This document shows positions 18,011-26,652 of a stretch of 64,000 nt of DNA, piece by piece; position 1 is the first letter of the stretch; the number at the start of each line of letters is the position of its first letter. The stretch is taken from assembly GCF_016904885.1 (NCBI RefSeq), contig NZ_JADWYI010000001.1:7993224-8057223 (forward strand), written 5' to 3'. The notes under the pieces were generated by a model that had not been told where the DNA came from, searched no databases, and saw nothing but the letters and a program-made list of their open reading frames with translations. The translations under genes were made by a program, and so were the position numbers. The DNA comes from Archangium primigenium. GTDB lineage: Bacteria; Myxococcota; Myxococcia; Myxococcales; Myxococcaceae.

Positions 18011-18816
18011 TTGATACGGTCGCGGTGAATGGCGAGGTGCGGCGGATGCAGGAGCTGCGCCTCGGCGACTTCCTCCAGTCCTTCTTCTTCGGCGCGGGCT
18101 TCTTCGAGACCTTCCTCATCGAGGAAGGCACGCCCTGGTTCCTCGCACGGCACCTCGCCCGGCTGCGGACGAGCCTCGCCGCCTACGCGGACACCGTGCG
18201 CGCGCCCCCCGCCCCCCTGCTCGAACCCGAGGCCGTGCTCGACGCCCTGCGCCGCTGCCTCGCGGTGGAGGACATGGGCCCGCGCTTCACCGGCGTGGGC
18301 AAGCTCGTCGCCGGGGATGGCCAGCTCCTGCTGACCTTCCGGCACCGGCCCGCTCCCGTCCCGGAGGGGCTCGTCCTCGACCAGCTCGAATCGCGCGGCT
18401 ACCGGCGGGGCGATCCCCTGGCGACCCATAAGAGCGTGTCGTACCTGCGCCAGTACAGCCACCTGGGCCGGGGAACGGTCTTCGCCAACGAGCACGGCGA
18501 GTGGTGCGAGGCGCCCAACGGCAACCTCTTCTTCCTCCTGGAGGACGCCGTGGTGACGCCTCCGGTGGAGGCGCCCTGTCTGCCGGGCATCATCCGCGCG
18601 GTGGTGGTGGAGGCGGGTCCCTGGGAGGGGCTTCCCCTCGAGGAGCGCGCGCTTCCCGTGGAGCAGCGGGCGCGGCTCCAGGGCTGCGTCCTCACCAACT
18701 CCGTGGGCCTCGCCCAGCCCGTGTCCCGGTTGCTCGGCCAGACCCTGCCCCACAGCACCCGACTGGCCCAGGGGCTTCGCGCCCGCGTGGAAGCCCGGGC
18801 CCGCCAGGAGACCTGA
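18007..18816 (+). CDS. Aminotransferase class IV, PabC-like aminodeoxychorismate lyase
   Basis: A 269-residue fold-type IV PLP enzyme. The start segment VAVNGEVRRMQELRLGDF and GAGFFETFLIEEG are the family entry pattern (DRGxxYGDGLFET in relatives), the PLP Lys is expected in LATHKSVSYL, and the cofactor phosphate loop appears as EAPNGNLFFLL and LPGIIRAVV. The likely activity is conversion of 4-amino-4-deoxychorismate to 4-aminobenzoate and pyruvate for folate, although branched-chain or D-amino-acid transamination cannot be excluded. No pabA/B is nearby. No ATG fits: the TTG at 18007, overlapping the rnk stop, gives the right N terminus; the GTG at 18025 is the alternative. Confidence 0.75.
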   Translation: MIDTVAVNGEVRRMQELRLGDFLQSFFFGAGFFETFLIEEGTPWFLARHLARLRTSLAAYADTVRAPPAPLLEPEAVLDALRRCLAVEDMGPRFTGVGKLVAGDGQLLLTFRHRPAPVPEGLVLDQLESRGYRRGDPLATHKSVSYLRQYSHLGRGTVFANEHGEWCEAPNGNLFFLLEDAVVTPPVEAPCLPGIIRAVVVEAGPWEGLPLEERALPVEQRARLQGCVLTNSVGLAQPVSRLLGQTLPHSTRLAQGLRARVEARARQET

Positions 18817-18823
18817 GCCCCCC

Positions 18824-19615
18824 TCAGCGAAAGCCGAGCCCCGTCTCCACCTCGGCGTCCGTGAGCCGCCGCCACCCGCCCTCGGGTACGTCCAGGGACA
18901 CCGTGCCCACGGCCTCCCGGTGCAGCGCGAGCACGGGATGCCCCACCGCCGCCAGCATCCGCTTCACCTGGTGGTGGCGGCCCTCGGTGAGCACCAATTC
19001 CACGCGCTGGGGTCCGCGCGCGCGCGCCTCGGCGGGCCGGGTCGGTCCGTCCTCCAGCACCACGCCCTCGCGCAGTCGCTGGAGGGCCGCCTCCGTGGGC
19101 AGGCCCTCCACGTCCGCCACGTAGCGCTTGGCCAGGTGCGTGACGGGCGAGGTCGCGTGCGCCACCAGCCGCTCCTCGTTGGTGAAGAGCAGCAGGCCCG
19201 TGGTGTCGCGATCCAGGCGGCCCACGGCGTACCACTCGTAGCCGCGCAGCGCCTCGGGCAGCACGGCGCGCAGCCGCTCGAAGACGGTGCCGAGGCCCTC
19301 GGGATCGTGCCCGTGCACCACGAGGCCGGCGGGCTTGTGGAACATGACGGTCAGCACCTCGGACGTCAGCGAGAGCGGTTGCCCCTCCAGCCGCACCCCG
19401 CTCGCCGCGCGCACCGGCGCGAAGGGATCGCGCTCCACGCGCCCGTCCACCTCCACCCGCCCCTCCTGGATGGCCCGCTCGGCGTCGAGGCGCGGCAGCA
19501 CCCCCGCCCGGCCCAGGGCCCGCGCCAACCACTCCGCGCGCTCGCCCTCCGGCACCGGCGCCTGACGTCGGCGCGCGGCCTCCAACCACCTCGGTGTCTT
19601 CGGCGTCCTCCCCAT
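18824..19615 (-). CDS. 16S rRNA pseudouridine synthase, RsuA/RluB family
   Basis: A 263-residue protein with an N-terminal S4 RNA-binding domain (ALGRAGVLPRLDAERAIQEG then VEVDGRV) and a pseudouridine synthase domain. The catalytic Asp lies in the conserved GRLDRDTTGLLLFTN. The end carries the family motif RHHQVKRMLAAVGHPV. RsuA modifies U516 of 16S rRNA and RluB/E/F modify 23S rRNA; the sequence alone does not fully settle which, though the length favours RsuA-like. The gene is convergent with the pabC-like gene and precedes no obvious partner. Confidence 0.87.
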   Translation of the reverse strand: MGRTPKTPRWLEAARRRQAPVPEGERAEWLARALGRAGVLPRLDAERAIQEGRVEVDGRVERDPFAPVRAASGVRLEGQPLSLTSEVLTVMFHKPAGLVVHGHDPEGLGTVFERLRAVLPEALRGYEWYAVGRLDRDTTGLLLFTNEERLVAHATSPVTHLAKRYVADVEGLPTEAALQRLREGVVLEDGPTRPAEARARGPQRVELVLTEGRHHQVKRMLAAVGHPVLALHREAVGTVSLDVPEGGWRRLTDAEVETGLGFR

Positions 19616-19624
19616 GCCTGGAGG

Positions 19625-20191
19625 CTACCCGCGCCCGCGTCCGCGCGCCCGCCACTCGTGCTCGAGCTGCGCGTAGATGTACGAGTCACACCACTCGCCC
19701 CGGATGAGCGCGTTCTCGCGGAAGTGCGCCTCGCGCCGCATGCCCAGCTTCTCCATCACCCGGTAGGAGCCCGGGTTGCGCGGGTCGCAGTCCGCGTACA
19801 TGCGATGCAACCCGAGCGTGCCGAAGCTGAAGTCCATGACGGCCTGGGCCGCCTCGGAGGCGTAGCCCTGGCCCCAGGAGGGACGCTCGAGGATGTACCA
19901 GAGCGTCCCCTCGCGTGACGGCACGTCCGTGACGCGCATGCCACAGCGGCCGATGAGCCGCCCGTCCTCGCGCCGCACCATGGCCAGGTCATAGACGCGC
20001 CGAGGCAGTGGCCGCGACAGCTCCGCGACCCGGAGGATGTACTCCCGGCTCTCCTCGGGCGTGCGCACGCCGTGGCTGCCGTAGCGCACCACCTCGGGGT
20101 CCGACTCGTAGCGCGTGGTGGCGCGCCAGTCCTCCTCCACGAAGTCGCGCAGCTGCAGCCGGGGCGTGAGTAACGGCGGGGCGGATGACAT
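19625..20191 (-). CDS. GNAT N-acetyltransferase, RimJ/RimL type
   Basis: A 188-residue GCN5-related acetyltransferase of the ribosomal-protein-acetyltransferase subfamily. It starts LLTPRLQLRDFVEEDW, has the core strand RLIGRCGMRVTD, the acetyl-CoA loop PSWGQGYASEAAQAV and the late strand NPGSYRVMEKLGMRREAHF, all standard for the group. The substrate may be a ribosomal protein, an amine or an antibiotic. The ATG at 20191 is preferred because GGAGG lies six bases upstream; an earlier start would add 30 residues with no homology pattern. Confidence 0.85.
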   Translation of the reverse strand: MSSAPPLLTPRLQLRDFVEEDWRATTRYESDPEVVRYGSHGVRTPEESREYILRVAELSRPLPRRVYDLAMVRREDGRLIGRCGMRVTDVPSREGTLWYILERPSWGQGYASEAAQAVMDFSFGTLGLHRMYADCDPRNPGSYRVMEKLGMRREAHFRENALIRGEWCDSYIYAQLEHEWRARGRGRG

Positions 20192-20325
20192 CACGGACCG
20201 GACCTCCCCCCTCCCCGACGCGCGGGGACAGGCGCCCACAGGCTGACAGATGGCCCCCCGCGAGAGAAGCCGACCGCACATTCCGCGCGCCGTCCCATTG
20301 ACTCACCCCGCCCGGTGGTGCATCT

Positions 20326-20352
20326 TGATTTTGAAATTAATAATCAAAATCA
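20326..20352. promoter_or_regulatory. Fur-like palindromic operator
   Basis: A perfect inverted repeat with arms TGATTTTGA (20326-20334) and TCAAAATCA (20344-20352) around nine A/T bases. The central 15 bases, TGAAATTAATAATCA (20332-20346), resemble the 7-1-7 Fur box (TGATAATNATTATCA) with a few mismatches. It lies 27 bases upstream of a small Cys-rich gene and a heme-oxygenase-like gene, which fits iron control. Binding by Fur is inferred, not shown. Confidence 0.6.
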
Positions 20353-20379
20353 CCAAGCCGTCGCGACGAGGAGAACCCC

Positions 20380-20610
20380 ATGTCCCTGCCCACCTGCCAC
20401 CGAACCATCCTGGCCCGGGGTCCCAGCGCGGAAGTGGCGCGCTGCTCGTGCGGCCACATCCACTTGAGCATGGGACCCGTGACGATCCGCCTGGACGAGG
20501 ACTCGCTGCACGCGGCCTGGCACACGGTGGGCGACGCGCTGCGGGCGCTGTCCGAGGGCAGGCCCCAGCCACTCGCGCGGGAGGACCAGGGCGGGGAGTG
20601 GAAGCAATGA
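20380..20610 (+). CDS. Small CxCG protein upstream of heme-oxygenase-like gene
   Basis: A 76-residue protein with ribosome site GAGGAG eleven bases before the ATG. It contains the motif CSCGHIHLSMGPVTIRL at residues 22-38, a CxCGxxH cluster that could bind a metal, heme or an iron-sulfur centre, plus an isolated His and Cys at the start (TCHRTI). I do not recognise a named family. The stop overlaps the next start by four bases (ATGA), so it is translationally coupled to the heme-oxygenase-like gene, and a Fur-like palindrome lies upstream. A role in heme or iron handling is inferred from this context. Confidence 0.7.
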   Translation: MSLPTCHRTILARGPSAEVARCSCGHIHLSMGPVTIRLDEDSLHAAWHTVGDALRALSEGRPQPLAREDQGGEWKQ

Positions 20611-21314
20611 GCCCGCTGACGGAGCAATTGCGCCAGGCCACCACCGAGGAGGCCCGCGCCGTGAGGGGCACCGCCCTGGCGCGCCGGCTCGCGCGGGGAG
20701 CGCTGGACCGGGGCGGCTACGCGCGCCTGTTGTCGAGCCTGCAGGCGCTCTACGCCGAGCTGGAGTGGGCGCTCTTGTGGAACCGGCGGCACCCGGGGGT
20801 GGGCCCGCTGTGCCTGCCCGAGCTGTGGTGCAACGAGCTGCTCCAGGACGACCTGCGGAGCCTGCTGGGCCCCGGCTGGCACGCGAGCGCGCGGCGGCAG
20901 GACGTGGCCGCGTATGTCGAGCGGCTGGGCCTCTTGTGTGACACCACGCCCGCGCTGCTCGCCGCGCACGCGTGGGTGCTCTACGCGACGGAGCTGCCGG
21001 GCGCGGGCCAGTCGGGCGCGGGGATGAGCCGGACGCTCGGGTTGCGAGGGGCGTCGGGCACGTCGTACCTGCGCCACGCCACGCACCTGGATGGCACCGC
21101 CTACCGCGCGCACCTGCTGGACACCCTGGATCAGATGGTCCTGGGTGAGCGGGAACGGGACGCGCTGGTGCACGAGGCACGGCACGCGGTGAAGGGCCTG
21201 TTCGGCCTCTACGAGCTGCTGGGCCGGGGCCTGCCCTCCACCCGCGAGGAGCGCGCGTTGGCCGCGAGCGTGTGGGGGCGGCTGATGCCCCTGCGCGGGG
21301 CGTTCGGCGCCTGA
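20607..21314 (+). CDS. Heme-oxygenase-like protein lacking the usual proximal His
   Basis: A 235-residue all-helical protein. Its first helix, PLTEQLRQATTEEARAVRGT, aligns with the start of bacterial heme oxygenases (LKQSTAQAHEKAE in HmuO as I recall it), the second with LLSSLQALYAELEWAL, and the distal helix with LLAAHAWVLYATELPGAGQ (family pattern AYxRYLGDLSGGQ). The proximal heme His of HmuO falls at Ala16 here, so the normal axial ligand is absent. Either another residue binds heme or the protein has changed function. It is coupled to the small CxCG gene and sits behind a Fur-like site, so a heme/iron role remains likely. Family-level similarity is moderate, and enzymatic activity is doubtful. 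Confidence 0.7.
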   Translation: MSPLTEQLRQATTEEARAVRGTALARRLARGALDRGGYARLLSSLQALYAELEWALLWNRRHPGVGPLCLPELWCNELLQDDLRSLLGPGWHASARRQDVAAYVERLGLLCDTTPALLAAHAWVLYATELPGAGQSGAGMSRTLGLRGASGTSYLRHATHLDGTAYRAHLLDTLDQMVLGERERDALVHEARHAVKGLFGLYELLGRGLPSTREERALAASVWGRLMPLRGAFGA

Positions 21315-23705
21315 CTAACGGCCCGTCCGCGCCGTCTCCACCGCGCGCAGCAGGGCCTCGGGCGTGGCGGGCGAGGCGAGCGTCACCGGCGCGCCCGGCG
21401 TGCCAAAGGCGGAGACGGCATGCCGCAGCGCCGTCACCGCGCCAATGGCGAGCATGAAGGGAGGCTCGCCCACCGCCTTGCTGCCGTGGATGGCGTTGTC
21501 CTGGGGCGCGCGCTCCAGCAGGGCCACGCGGAAGTCCTCGGGGACGTCACCCACCGAGGGAATCTTGTACGTGTCCGGCGAGTGGGTGATGAGCCGGCCC
21601 TGGCCGTCGAACAGCACCTCCTCGCAGGTGAGCCAGCCCAGGCCCTGCACGAAGCCGCCCTCCACCTGTCCCACGTCGATGCTGGGCACCAGCGAGGTGC
21701 CCACGTCGTGGAGCACGTCCACGCGGCGCACGCGGTGCTCGCCGGTGAGGCCGCTGAGCTCCACCTCCACCACCGCGGCCCCGAAGGCGTAGTAGTGGAA
21801 GGGCTTGCCGCGTCCCGTGTCCCGGTCGTACGTGATGTCGGGCGTGCGGTAGTAGCCGGTGGCGGACAGGGACAGCTGCGCGAGGTAGGCGGCGTGCACC
21901 ACCTCGGCGAAGCGCAGCGTGCGCTCGGGCCGCGCGGGGTGGGAGATCTCCCCCGCGGCGAAGACGACGCCCCGGGCCAGCGCCTCGTCGCGGCCATTGA
22001 GCTCCAACAGGCCCAGGGCCACGGGCGCCAGGCGCTCGCGCAGCACCTCACACGCCTGCTTCACCGCCTGGCCGTTGAGGTCCGAGCCGCTGGAGGCCGC
22101 CGTCGCCGAGGTGTTGGGCACCTTGTCCGTGGCGGTGTGCATGACGCGCACGCGCTCGACGGGCACGCCCAGCTCGTGCGCGCACACGGCCCGCATCTTC
22201 GTGTGCAGGCCCTGGCCCATCTCCGTGCCACCGTGGTTGAGCTGCACGCTGCCGTCCGTGTACAGCATCACCAGCGCGCCGGCCTGGTTGAGGAAGCTCG
22301 TGGTGAAGGAGATGCCGAACTTCACTGGCTGCAGGCCGATGCCGCGCTTGGTCCACCGGGACGCGGCGTTGAAGGCCTCGATCTCCGCGCGGCGGCGCAC
22401 GTAGTCGCTGGAGGCCAGGAGCTCCGCGTGGATGCGCGGCAGGCGGTTGCCCACCACGGGCTGGCCATAGGGCGTCGTGTGGCGCGGCGCCTCGCCGTAG
22501 TAGTTGCGCTCGCGCAGCACGGCCGGATCCAACCCGAGCCGCTCGGCCGCGTGGTTGAGCATCTCCTCCATCACGAACATGCCCTGCGGGCCACCGAAGC
22601 CCCGGAAGGCCGTGTTGGAGGGCAGGTTCGTGCGCGCCACCCGGCCGGTGAAGTGCAGGGCCGGGATGAAGTACGCGTTGTCCAGGTGGAAGAGCGCCCG
22701 GTCGAGAATCGCGCGGGACAGGTCCGTGCTCCAGCCGCCGTCGGACACCAGCTCCACCTTGAGCGCGAGCAGCCGTCCCTCGGCGTCCAGGCCCGCGTCG
22801 TAGCGGCCCCAGAAGGGGTGGCGCTTGCCGGTGCTCGCCATGTCCTGATCGCGGTTGAGCCACACCTTCACGGGCCGCCCGGTGGCGCGCGCGCCCAGGG
22901 CCGCGAGGCACGCGAAGGGCGCGGCCTGCGTCTCCTTGCCGCCGAAGCCACCGCCCATGCGCGGCACCTCCACCACCACGCCGTTGCGCCCGAGGCCCAG
23001 CACCTCGGCCACCAGCGTCTGCACCTCGGTGGGGTGCTGGGTGGAGCACCACACGTGCACCGTGCCGTCCTCGCCCGGCGCCGCGAGCGACACCTGCGTC
23101 TCCAGGTAGAAGTGGTCCTGGGCGCCCGTCGCGCACTCGCCGGACACGCGCACCGGGGCCGCCGCGAGCGCCGCCTCCGCGTCCCCCTGACGGATGACGT
23201 GGGGATCGGACAGGAAGGCCCCGGCCGCCACCGCCGCCGGAATGGTCAGCAGCGCGGGCAGGGGCGTGTACTCCACGTCCACCAGGGCCGCGGCGCGGCG
23301 GGCCACGTCCGCGGACTCGGCGAGCACCAGCGCCACCGCCTGTCCGACGAAGTGCACCTCGCCCTCGGCCAGCAGGGGCTCGTCATGGATGACCGGGCCC
23401 ACCTGGTTGTGGCCAGGGATGTCCTGGGCGCTCAACACCGCGAGCACGCCGGGCAGCGCACGGGCCCGCGTGACATCCACCCGCCCCAGGCGCGCATGGG
23501 CGTGCGGCGAGGTGACGATGTGGCCCGTCACCAGGTCGCGGGGCGCGGGCAGGTCGTCCACGTAGAGGGCCTCGCCACTGGTGTGCTTGAGGCCACTCTC
23601 GTGCGGCGACGAGACGTGCAGGGGCGAGCGGACGGGCACGGCGCCGGGCGCGGGCGGAGCCTCGGACAGCGAAGCGGAGGAAGGCAGCGGGCTCATGTCG
23701 ATCAC
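21315..23705 (-). CDS. xdhB: Xanthine dehydrogenase molybdopterin-binding subunit
   Basis: A 796-residue member of the xanthine oxidase family large subunit. It includes the aldehyde oxidase/xanthine dehydrogenase hammerhead domain near HTSGEALYVDDLP, the molybdenum-cofactor loop RMGGGFGGKETQ, and the catalytic Glu in AVGEPPFMLAIG close to the C terminus. It oxidises hypoxanthine and xanthine to urate in the cytosol together with XdhA. Its start overlaps the stop of the small-subunit gene by four bases, so XdhA and XdhB are made in step. No XdhC-like cofactor-insertion gene is in the window. Signatures are strong and length is normal for XdhB. Confidence 0.92.
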   Translation of the reverse strand: MIDMSPLPSSASLSEAPPAPGAVPVRSPLHVSSPHESGLKHTSGEALYVDDLPAPRDLVTGHIVTSPHAHARLGRVDVTRARALPGVLAVLSAQDIPGHNQVGPVIHDEPLLAEGEVHFVGQAVALVLAESADVARRAAALVDVEYTPLPALLTIPAAVAAGAFLSDPHVIRQGDAEAALAAAPVRVSGECATGAQDHFYLETQVSLAAPGEDGTVHVWCSTQHPTEVQTLVAEVLGLGRNGVVVEVPRMGGGFGGKETQAAPFACLAALGARATGRPVKVWLNRDQDMASTGKRHPFWGRYDAGLDAEGRLLALKVELVSDGGWSTDLSRAILDRALFHLDNAYFIPALHFTGRVARTNLPSNTAFRGFGGPQGMFVMEEMLNHAAERLGLDPAVLRERNYYGEAPRHTTPYGQPVVGNRLPRIHAELLASSDYVRRRAEIEAFNAASRWTKRGIGLQPVKFGISFTTSFLNQAGALVMLYTDGSVQLNHGGTEMGQGLHTKMRAVCAHELGVPVERVRVMHTATDKVPNTSATAASSGSDLNGQAVKQACEVLRERLAPVALGLLELNGRDEALARGVVFAAGEISHPARPERTLRFAEVVHAAYLAQLSLSATGYYRTPDITYDRDTGRGKPFHYYAFGAAVVEVELSGLTGEHRVRRVDVLHDVGTSLVPSIDVGQVEGGFVQGLGWLTCEEVLFDGQGRLITHSPDTYKIPSVGDVPEDFRVALLERAPQDNAIHGSKAVGEPPFMLAIGAVTALRHAVSAFGTPGAPVTLASPATPEALLRAVETARTGR

Positions 23706-25153
23706 CTCACCTGCACCGAGCCCGTGTGACGCTCGGCCAGTCGCGGCCGGGGCGTCTCGAGCGTTTCATGGAAGAAGCCCCTCAGGAGGTTCTGGGCGAG
23801 CTGCGCCCGGAACCAGGCCGAGCCCCGGTGGTCCGACAGGGGCTGGAAGTCCTCCGCGAGCCGGGGCAGCGCGGCCTCCACGGTGGCCTCCGTCCACGGC
23901 TGGCCCACCAGCGCCGCCTCGGTTTTCAGGGCGCGCGCGGGCGTGGCCGCCATGCCGCCATACGCCAGCCGCGCCTCGCTCACCCGCCCCTGCCCGTCCA
24001 CCACCACCCGGAAGCCGGCCGACACGCTGCTGATGTCCGCCTCGCGCCGCTTGGACACCTTGTAAGCCAGGGCGCGCGCCGCCTCCGGCTGCGCGGGGAG
24101 GTCCACGTACGCGAGCACCTCGTCCGCGGCCCGCGCCGTGCGCCGGTAGCCCACGAAGAAGTCCTCCAGGGGCAGCCGCCGCTCCCCGCCCCGCGAGCGC
24201 AGCACCACCGACGCCCCGAGCGCGAGCAGCACCGGTGCCAGGTCCCCAATGGGCGAGGCGGTGCACAGGTTGCCGCCCACCGTCGCGCGGTTCTTGATCT
24301 GCCGCGAGCCGAAGTAGCGCAGCATGCGCTCCAGGGGCGGACAGGCGCCCCGCGCGTAGTCCTCCACGTCCGTCAGCCGCGCCGTGGCGCCCAGGCGGTG
24401 GCCGCCCTCCCGGGGGGCCAGCACCCGCAGGTCGGCCACGGCCTCGAGCGACACCAGCAGCGGCGGCTCGGCGTAGCGCTTGGTCACCTCCAGCGACAGA
24501 TCCGTGCCCCCCACCACGAAGCGGGCCGTGGGGTGCGCGTCCAGCACGTCCCAGAGCGCGTCCAGCGAGCCCGGCGTGAAGTAGCGCTGGGCCCCGGCCG
24601 TGTAGGCCAGGTCCATGGACTCCGGCCGCGTCTCCGCGAGCGCGCGGGCGAAGCGGTCCGGCGGACACAGCCCCGCCACCTCGCGCGCGGCCTCGCGGAT
24701 GGGCCGGTAGCCCGTGCAGCGGCAGAGGTTGCCGCACATCTGGGCGTCCAGCTTCCAGGGCTCGTCCAGGTCCCGGCGGTGACAGGCCTCCAGCATCGAC
24801 ATGGCCACACCCGGAGTGCAGTAGCCGCACTGCGAGCCCAGCCCGCGCGCCAGCGACTCCTGGACGACATGCCAGCGGCCGTTCTCCTTCAGGGCCTCCA
24901 CCGTGTAGACCCGCTTGCCCTGCACCATGGGCAACAGCAGCAGGCAGGCATTCACCGAGCGCAGCGAGGCGGCCCCCTGGGCGTCCTGCTCCAACACGGC
25001 GACCGAGCAGGCGCCGCAGTCGCCCTCGGCGCAGCCCTCCTTGGTCCCGGTCAGGTGGGCGCGGTCGCGCAGGTAGCGCAAGAGCGTGGTGGTGGGCGCG
25101 AGCCCCGTCTCCTCGACGGGCCGGTCGTTCAAGAAGAAGCGCAGGCGTTCCAT
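23702..25153 (-). CDS. xdhA: Xanthine dehydrogenase small subunit (2Fe-2S and FAD)
   Basis: A 483-residue protein. The N-terminal plant-type ferredoxin domain holds CAEGDCGACSVAV, and the second 2Fe-2S domain holds CGYCTPG and CGNLCRCTGY. The FAD-binding domain follows, with FVVGGTDLSLEVTKR and the NRATVGGNLCTASPIGDLAPVLLAL signature in two pieces, then the CO-dehydrogenase flavoprotein C-terminal part. It passes electrons from the molybdenum site in XdhB through the iron-sulfur centres to FAD and NAD. An excellent GGAGGAGG ribosome site precedes the ATG at 25153. The gene is upstream of xdhB in the same operon and divergent from the AI-2E transporter gene. Confidence 0.92.
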   Translation of the reverse strand: MERLRFFLNDRPVEETGLAPTTTLLRYLRDRAHLTGTKEGCAEGDCGACSVAVLEQDAQGAASLRSVNACLLLLPMVQGKRVYTVEALKENGRWHVVQESLARGLGSQCGYCTPGVAMSMLEACHRRDLDEPWKLDAQMCGNLCRCTGYRPIREAAREVAGLCPPDRFARALAETRPESMDLAYTAGAQRYFTPGSLDALWDVLDAHPTARFVVGGTDLSLEVTKRYAEPPLLVSLEAVADLRVLAPREGGHRLGATARLTDVEDYARGACPPLERMLRYFGSRQIKNRATVGGNLCTASPIGDLAPVLLALGASVVLRSRGGERRLPLEDFFVGYRRTARAADEVLAYVDLPAQPEAARALAYKVSKRREADISSVSAGFRVVVDGQGRVSEARLAYGGMAATPARALKTEAALVGQPWTEATVEAALPRLAEDFQPLSDHRGSAWFRAQLAQNLLRGFFHETLETPRPRLAERHTGSVQVR

Positions 25154-25396
25154 GGGCCTCCTCCGGCCGGGCTCCGAAGGGAGCCGCCGGGGGCGCGAGC
25201 CTACTACGGCCCCCGCCCGGCGGTGCGTCCGAGCACCCCCGCCCCATCAATGCCCGACATCCGACACTCGGGCCAGTCCATGGGCTCGCGTGCCTCGGAA
25301 GCCCATGAACCCGGGTCCTGGGCGGGCGGGCGTGGCGGGCCACCGGACGGCCCGTGCCCCTACCGCTTGACGAGGACCATTCCCATTGTGGGGACC

Positions 25397-26584
25397 ATGG
25401 CCACTGAAAAAGGTGCTCAACGTGTATTCATCGGGCTCATCCTGCTGTCGCTCGCCCTGGTGTTCGTCGTCGCGTTCCCCTTCTTCGAGGCCTTCTTCCT
25501 CGCGGCGGTGCTCGCGGGCGCCTTCCAGGGCCTGCAGGGCTGGCTGACGCGCCGCTTCCGGGGCCGGCGGGCCGTGGCCGCGGGCACCATCTGCGTGGGC
25601 ATCATCCTCGCGCTGCTCGCGCCCATCACCGCGCTCACCGCCTTCATCGTCTCCGAGGTGTCCCGAGGCGTGGAGTTCATCTCCACCGTGGTGAACCAGA
25701 AGGGCCTGGAGGGCCTCCTGCGCTACGTGCCCGGCTCGCTCCGGGGTCACGCCGAGCGCGTCATGGAGAGCGTGCAGAGCGGCAGCGCCAACGTGTGGCA
25801 GACGGTGCAGGAGCACGTGTCGAGCCAGGGCGCCGTGGCGGCCCAGACGGTGGGCGGCATGCTCATGGCCACGGGCACCATGGCCCTGCAGGCCACGATG
25901 ATGATGATCGCCCTCTACTTCCTGCTCGTGGACGGCGGCCAGCTCGTGGGCTGGCTCGAGCGCGTGTCGCCCCTGCGGCGCGGCCAGACGACGGAGCTGC
26001 TCATCGAGTTCCGGGACGTCACCAAGTCGGTCCTCACGTCCTCCGTGCTCACCGCGGGCGTGCAGGCGCTGGTGGCCATGGTCGGCTACTTCATCGCGCG
26101 GGTGCCGGTGCCGCTGTTCTTCACGGCCATCACCTTCCTCTTCGCGCTCATCCCCGCCATCGGCGGCGCGGCGGTGTGCCTCGTCGCGGCCCTGCTGCTG
26201 CTCGCCACGGGCCACATGGGCTTCGCCATCTTCCTGGCCGCCTGGGGCATCATCGTGGTGGGCCTGTCCGACAACGTCGTCAAGCCCATCCTGGCCAAGC
26301 GCGGCATGAACATGCACGGCGCGCTCGTCTTCTTCTCGCTGCTCGGCGGCCTGGCGGTGTTCGGCGCCATCGGCCTGCTGCTCGGGCCGCTCATCCTCGC
26401 CTTCTTCCTCGCCGTGGTGCGCATCTATGAGCGCGACTACGGGGACCGGCGCACCCAGCCGCTCATCGTGCCCGACAGCGCGCGGCCTCCGCCCACCAGC
26501 CTCGCCTCCGCGCCCCGCGAGCCGCCCCGGAACGACACGTCCGAGCTCATCATTCCCGGCCAGTCGCCCAACGACAGCCACTGA
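25397..26584 (+). CDS. AI-2E family transporter (PerM/TqsA-like)
   Basis: A 395-residue inner-membrane protein with about eight hydrophobic segments, starting VFIGLILLSLALVFVVAFPF. The long soluble-looking loop after helix three (residues ~80-150) and the pattern FALIPAIGGAAVCLVAALLLL with LGPLILAFFLAVVRIYERD at the end match the AI-2E exporter-like superfamily. Members move small molecules or sodium/protons; substrate cannot be told. The last ~40 residues form a polar tail. ATG 25397 begins the first helix; the open frame upstream covers the antisense of xdhA and was ignored. It is divergent from xdhA with a 243-base gap in which nothing clear was seen. Confidence 0.85.
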   Translation: MATEKGAQRVFIGLILLSLALVFVVAFPFFEAFFLAAVLAGAFQGLQGWLTRRFRGRRAVAAGTICVGIILALLAPITALTAFIVSEVSRGVEFISTVVNQKGLEGLLRYVPGSLRGHAERVMESVQSGSANVWQTVQEHVSSQGAVAAQTVGGMLMATGTMALQATMMMIALYFLLVDGGQLVGWLERVSPLRRGQTTELLIEFRDVTKSVLTSSVLTAGVQALVAMVGYFIARVPVPLFFTAITFLFALIPAIGGAAVCLVAALLLLATGHMGFAIFLAAWGIIVVGLSDNVVKPILAKRGMNMHGALVFFSLLGGLAVFGAIGLLLGPLILAFFLAVVRIYERDYGDRRTQPLIVPDSARPPPTSLASAPREPPRNDTSELIIPGQSPNDSH

Positions 26585-26606
26585 CGGACAGCCACTGACG
26601 CGGGCG

Positions 26607-26633
26607 GGCCCGGTTGCCTCGTGCAACCGGGCC
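26607..26633. terminator. Bidirectional hairpin between convergent genes
   Basis: Arms GGCCCGGTTGC (26607-26617) and GCAACCGGGCC (26623-26633) pair perfectly across 11 bases with a five-base loop. It lies between the ends of two convergent genes. No T-run follows, but the stem is strong, so it probably ends transcription in one or both directions. Confidence 0.7.
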
Positions 26634-26652
26634 GCCGTCGTGTGTCACGGGC

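Noticed and set aside
25154-25396. A possible small gene in the xdhA/transporter gap
   Set aside because: The only frames there are short, Arg/Pro-rich and continue from antisense coding sequence.
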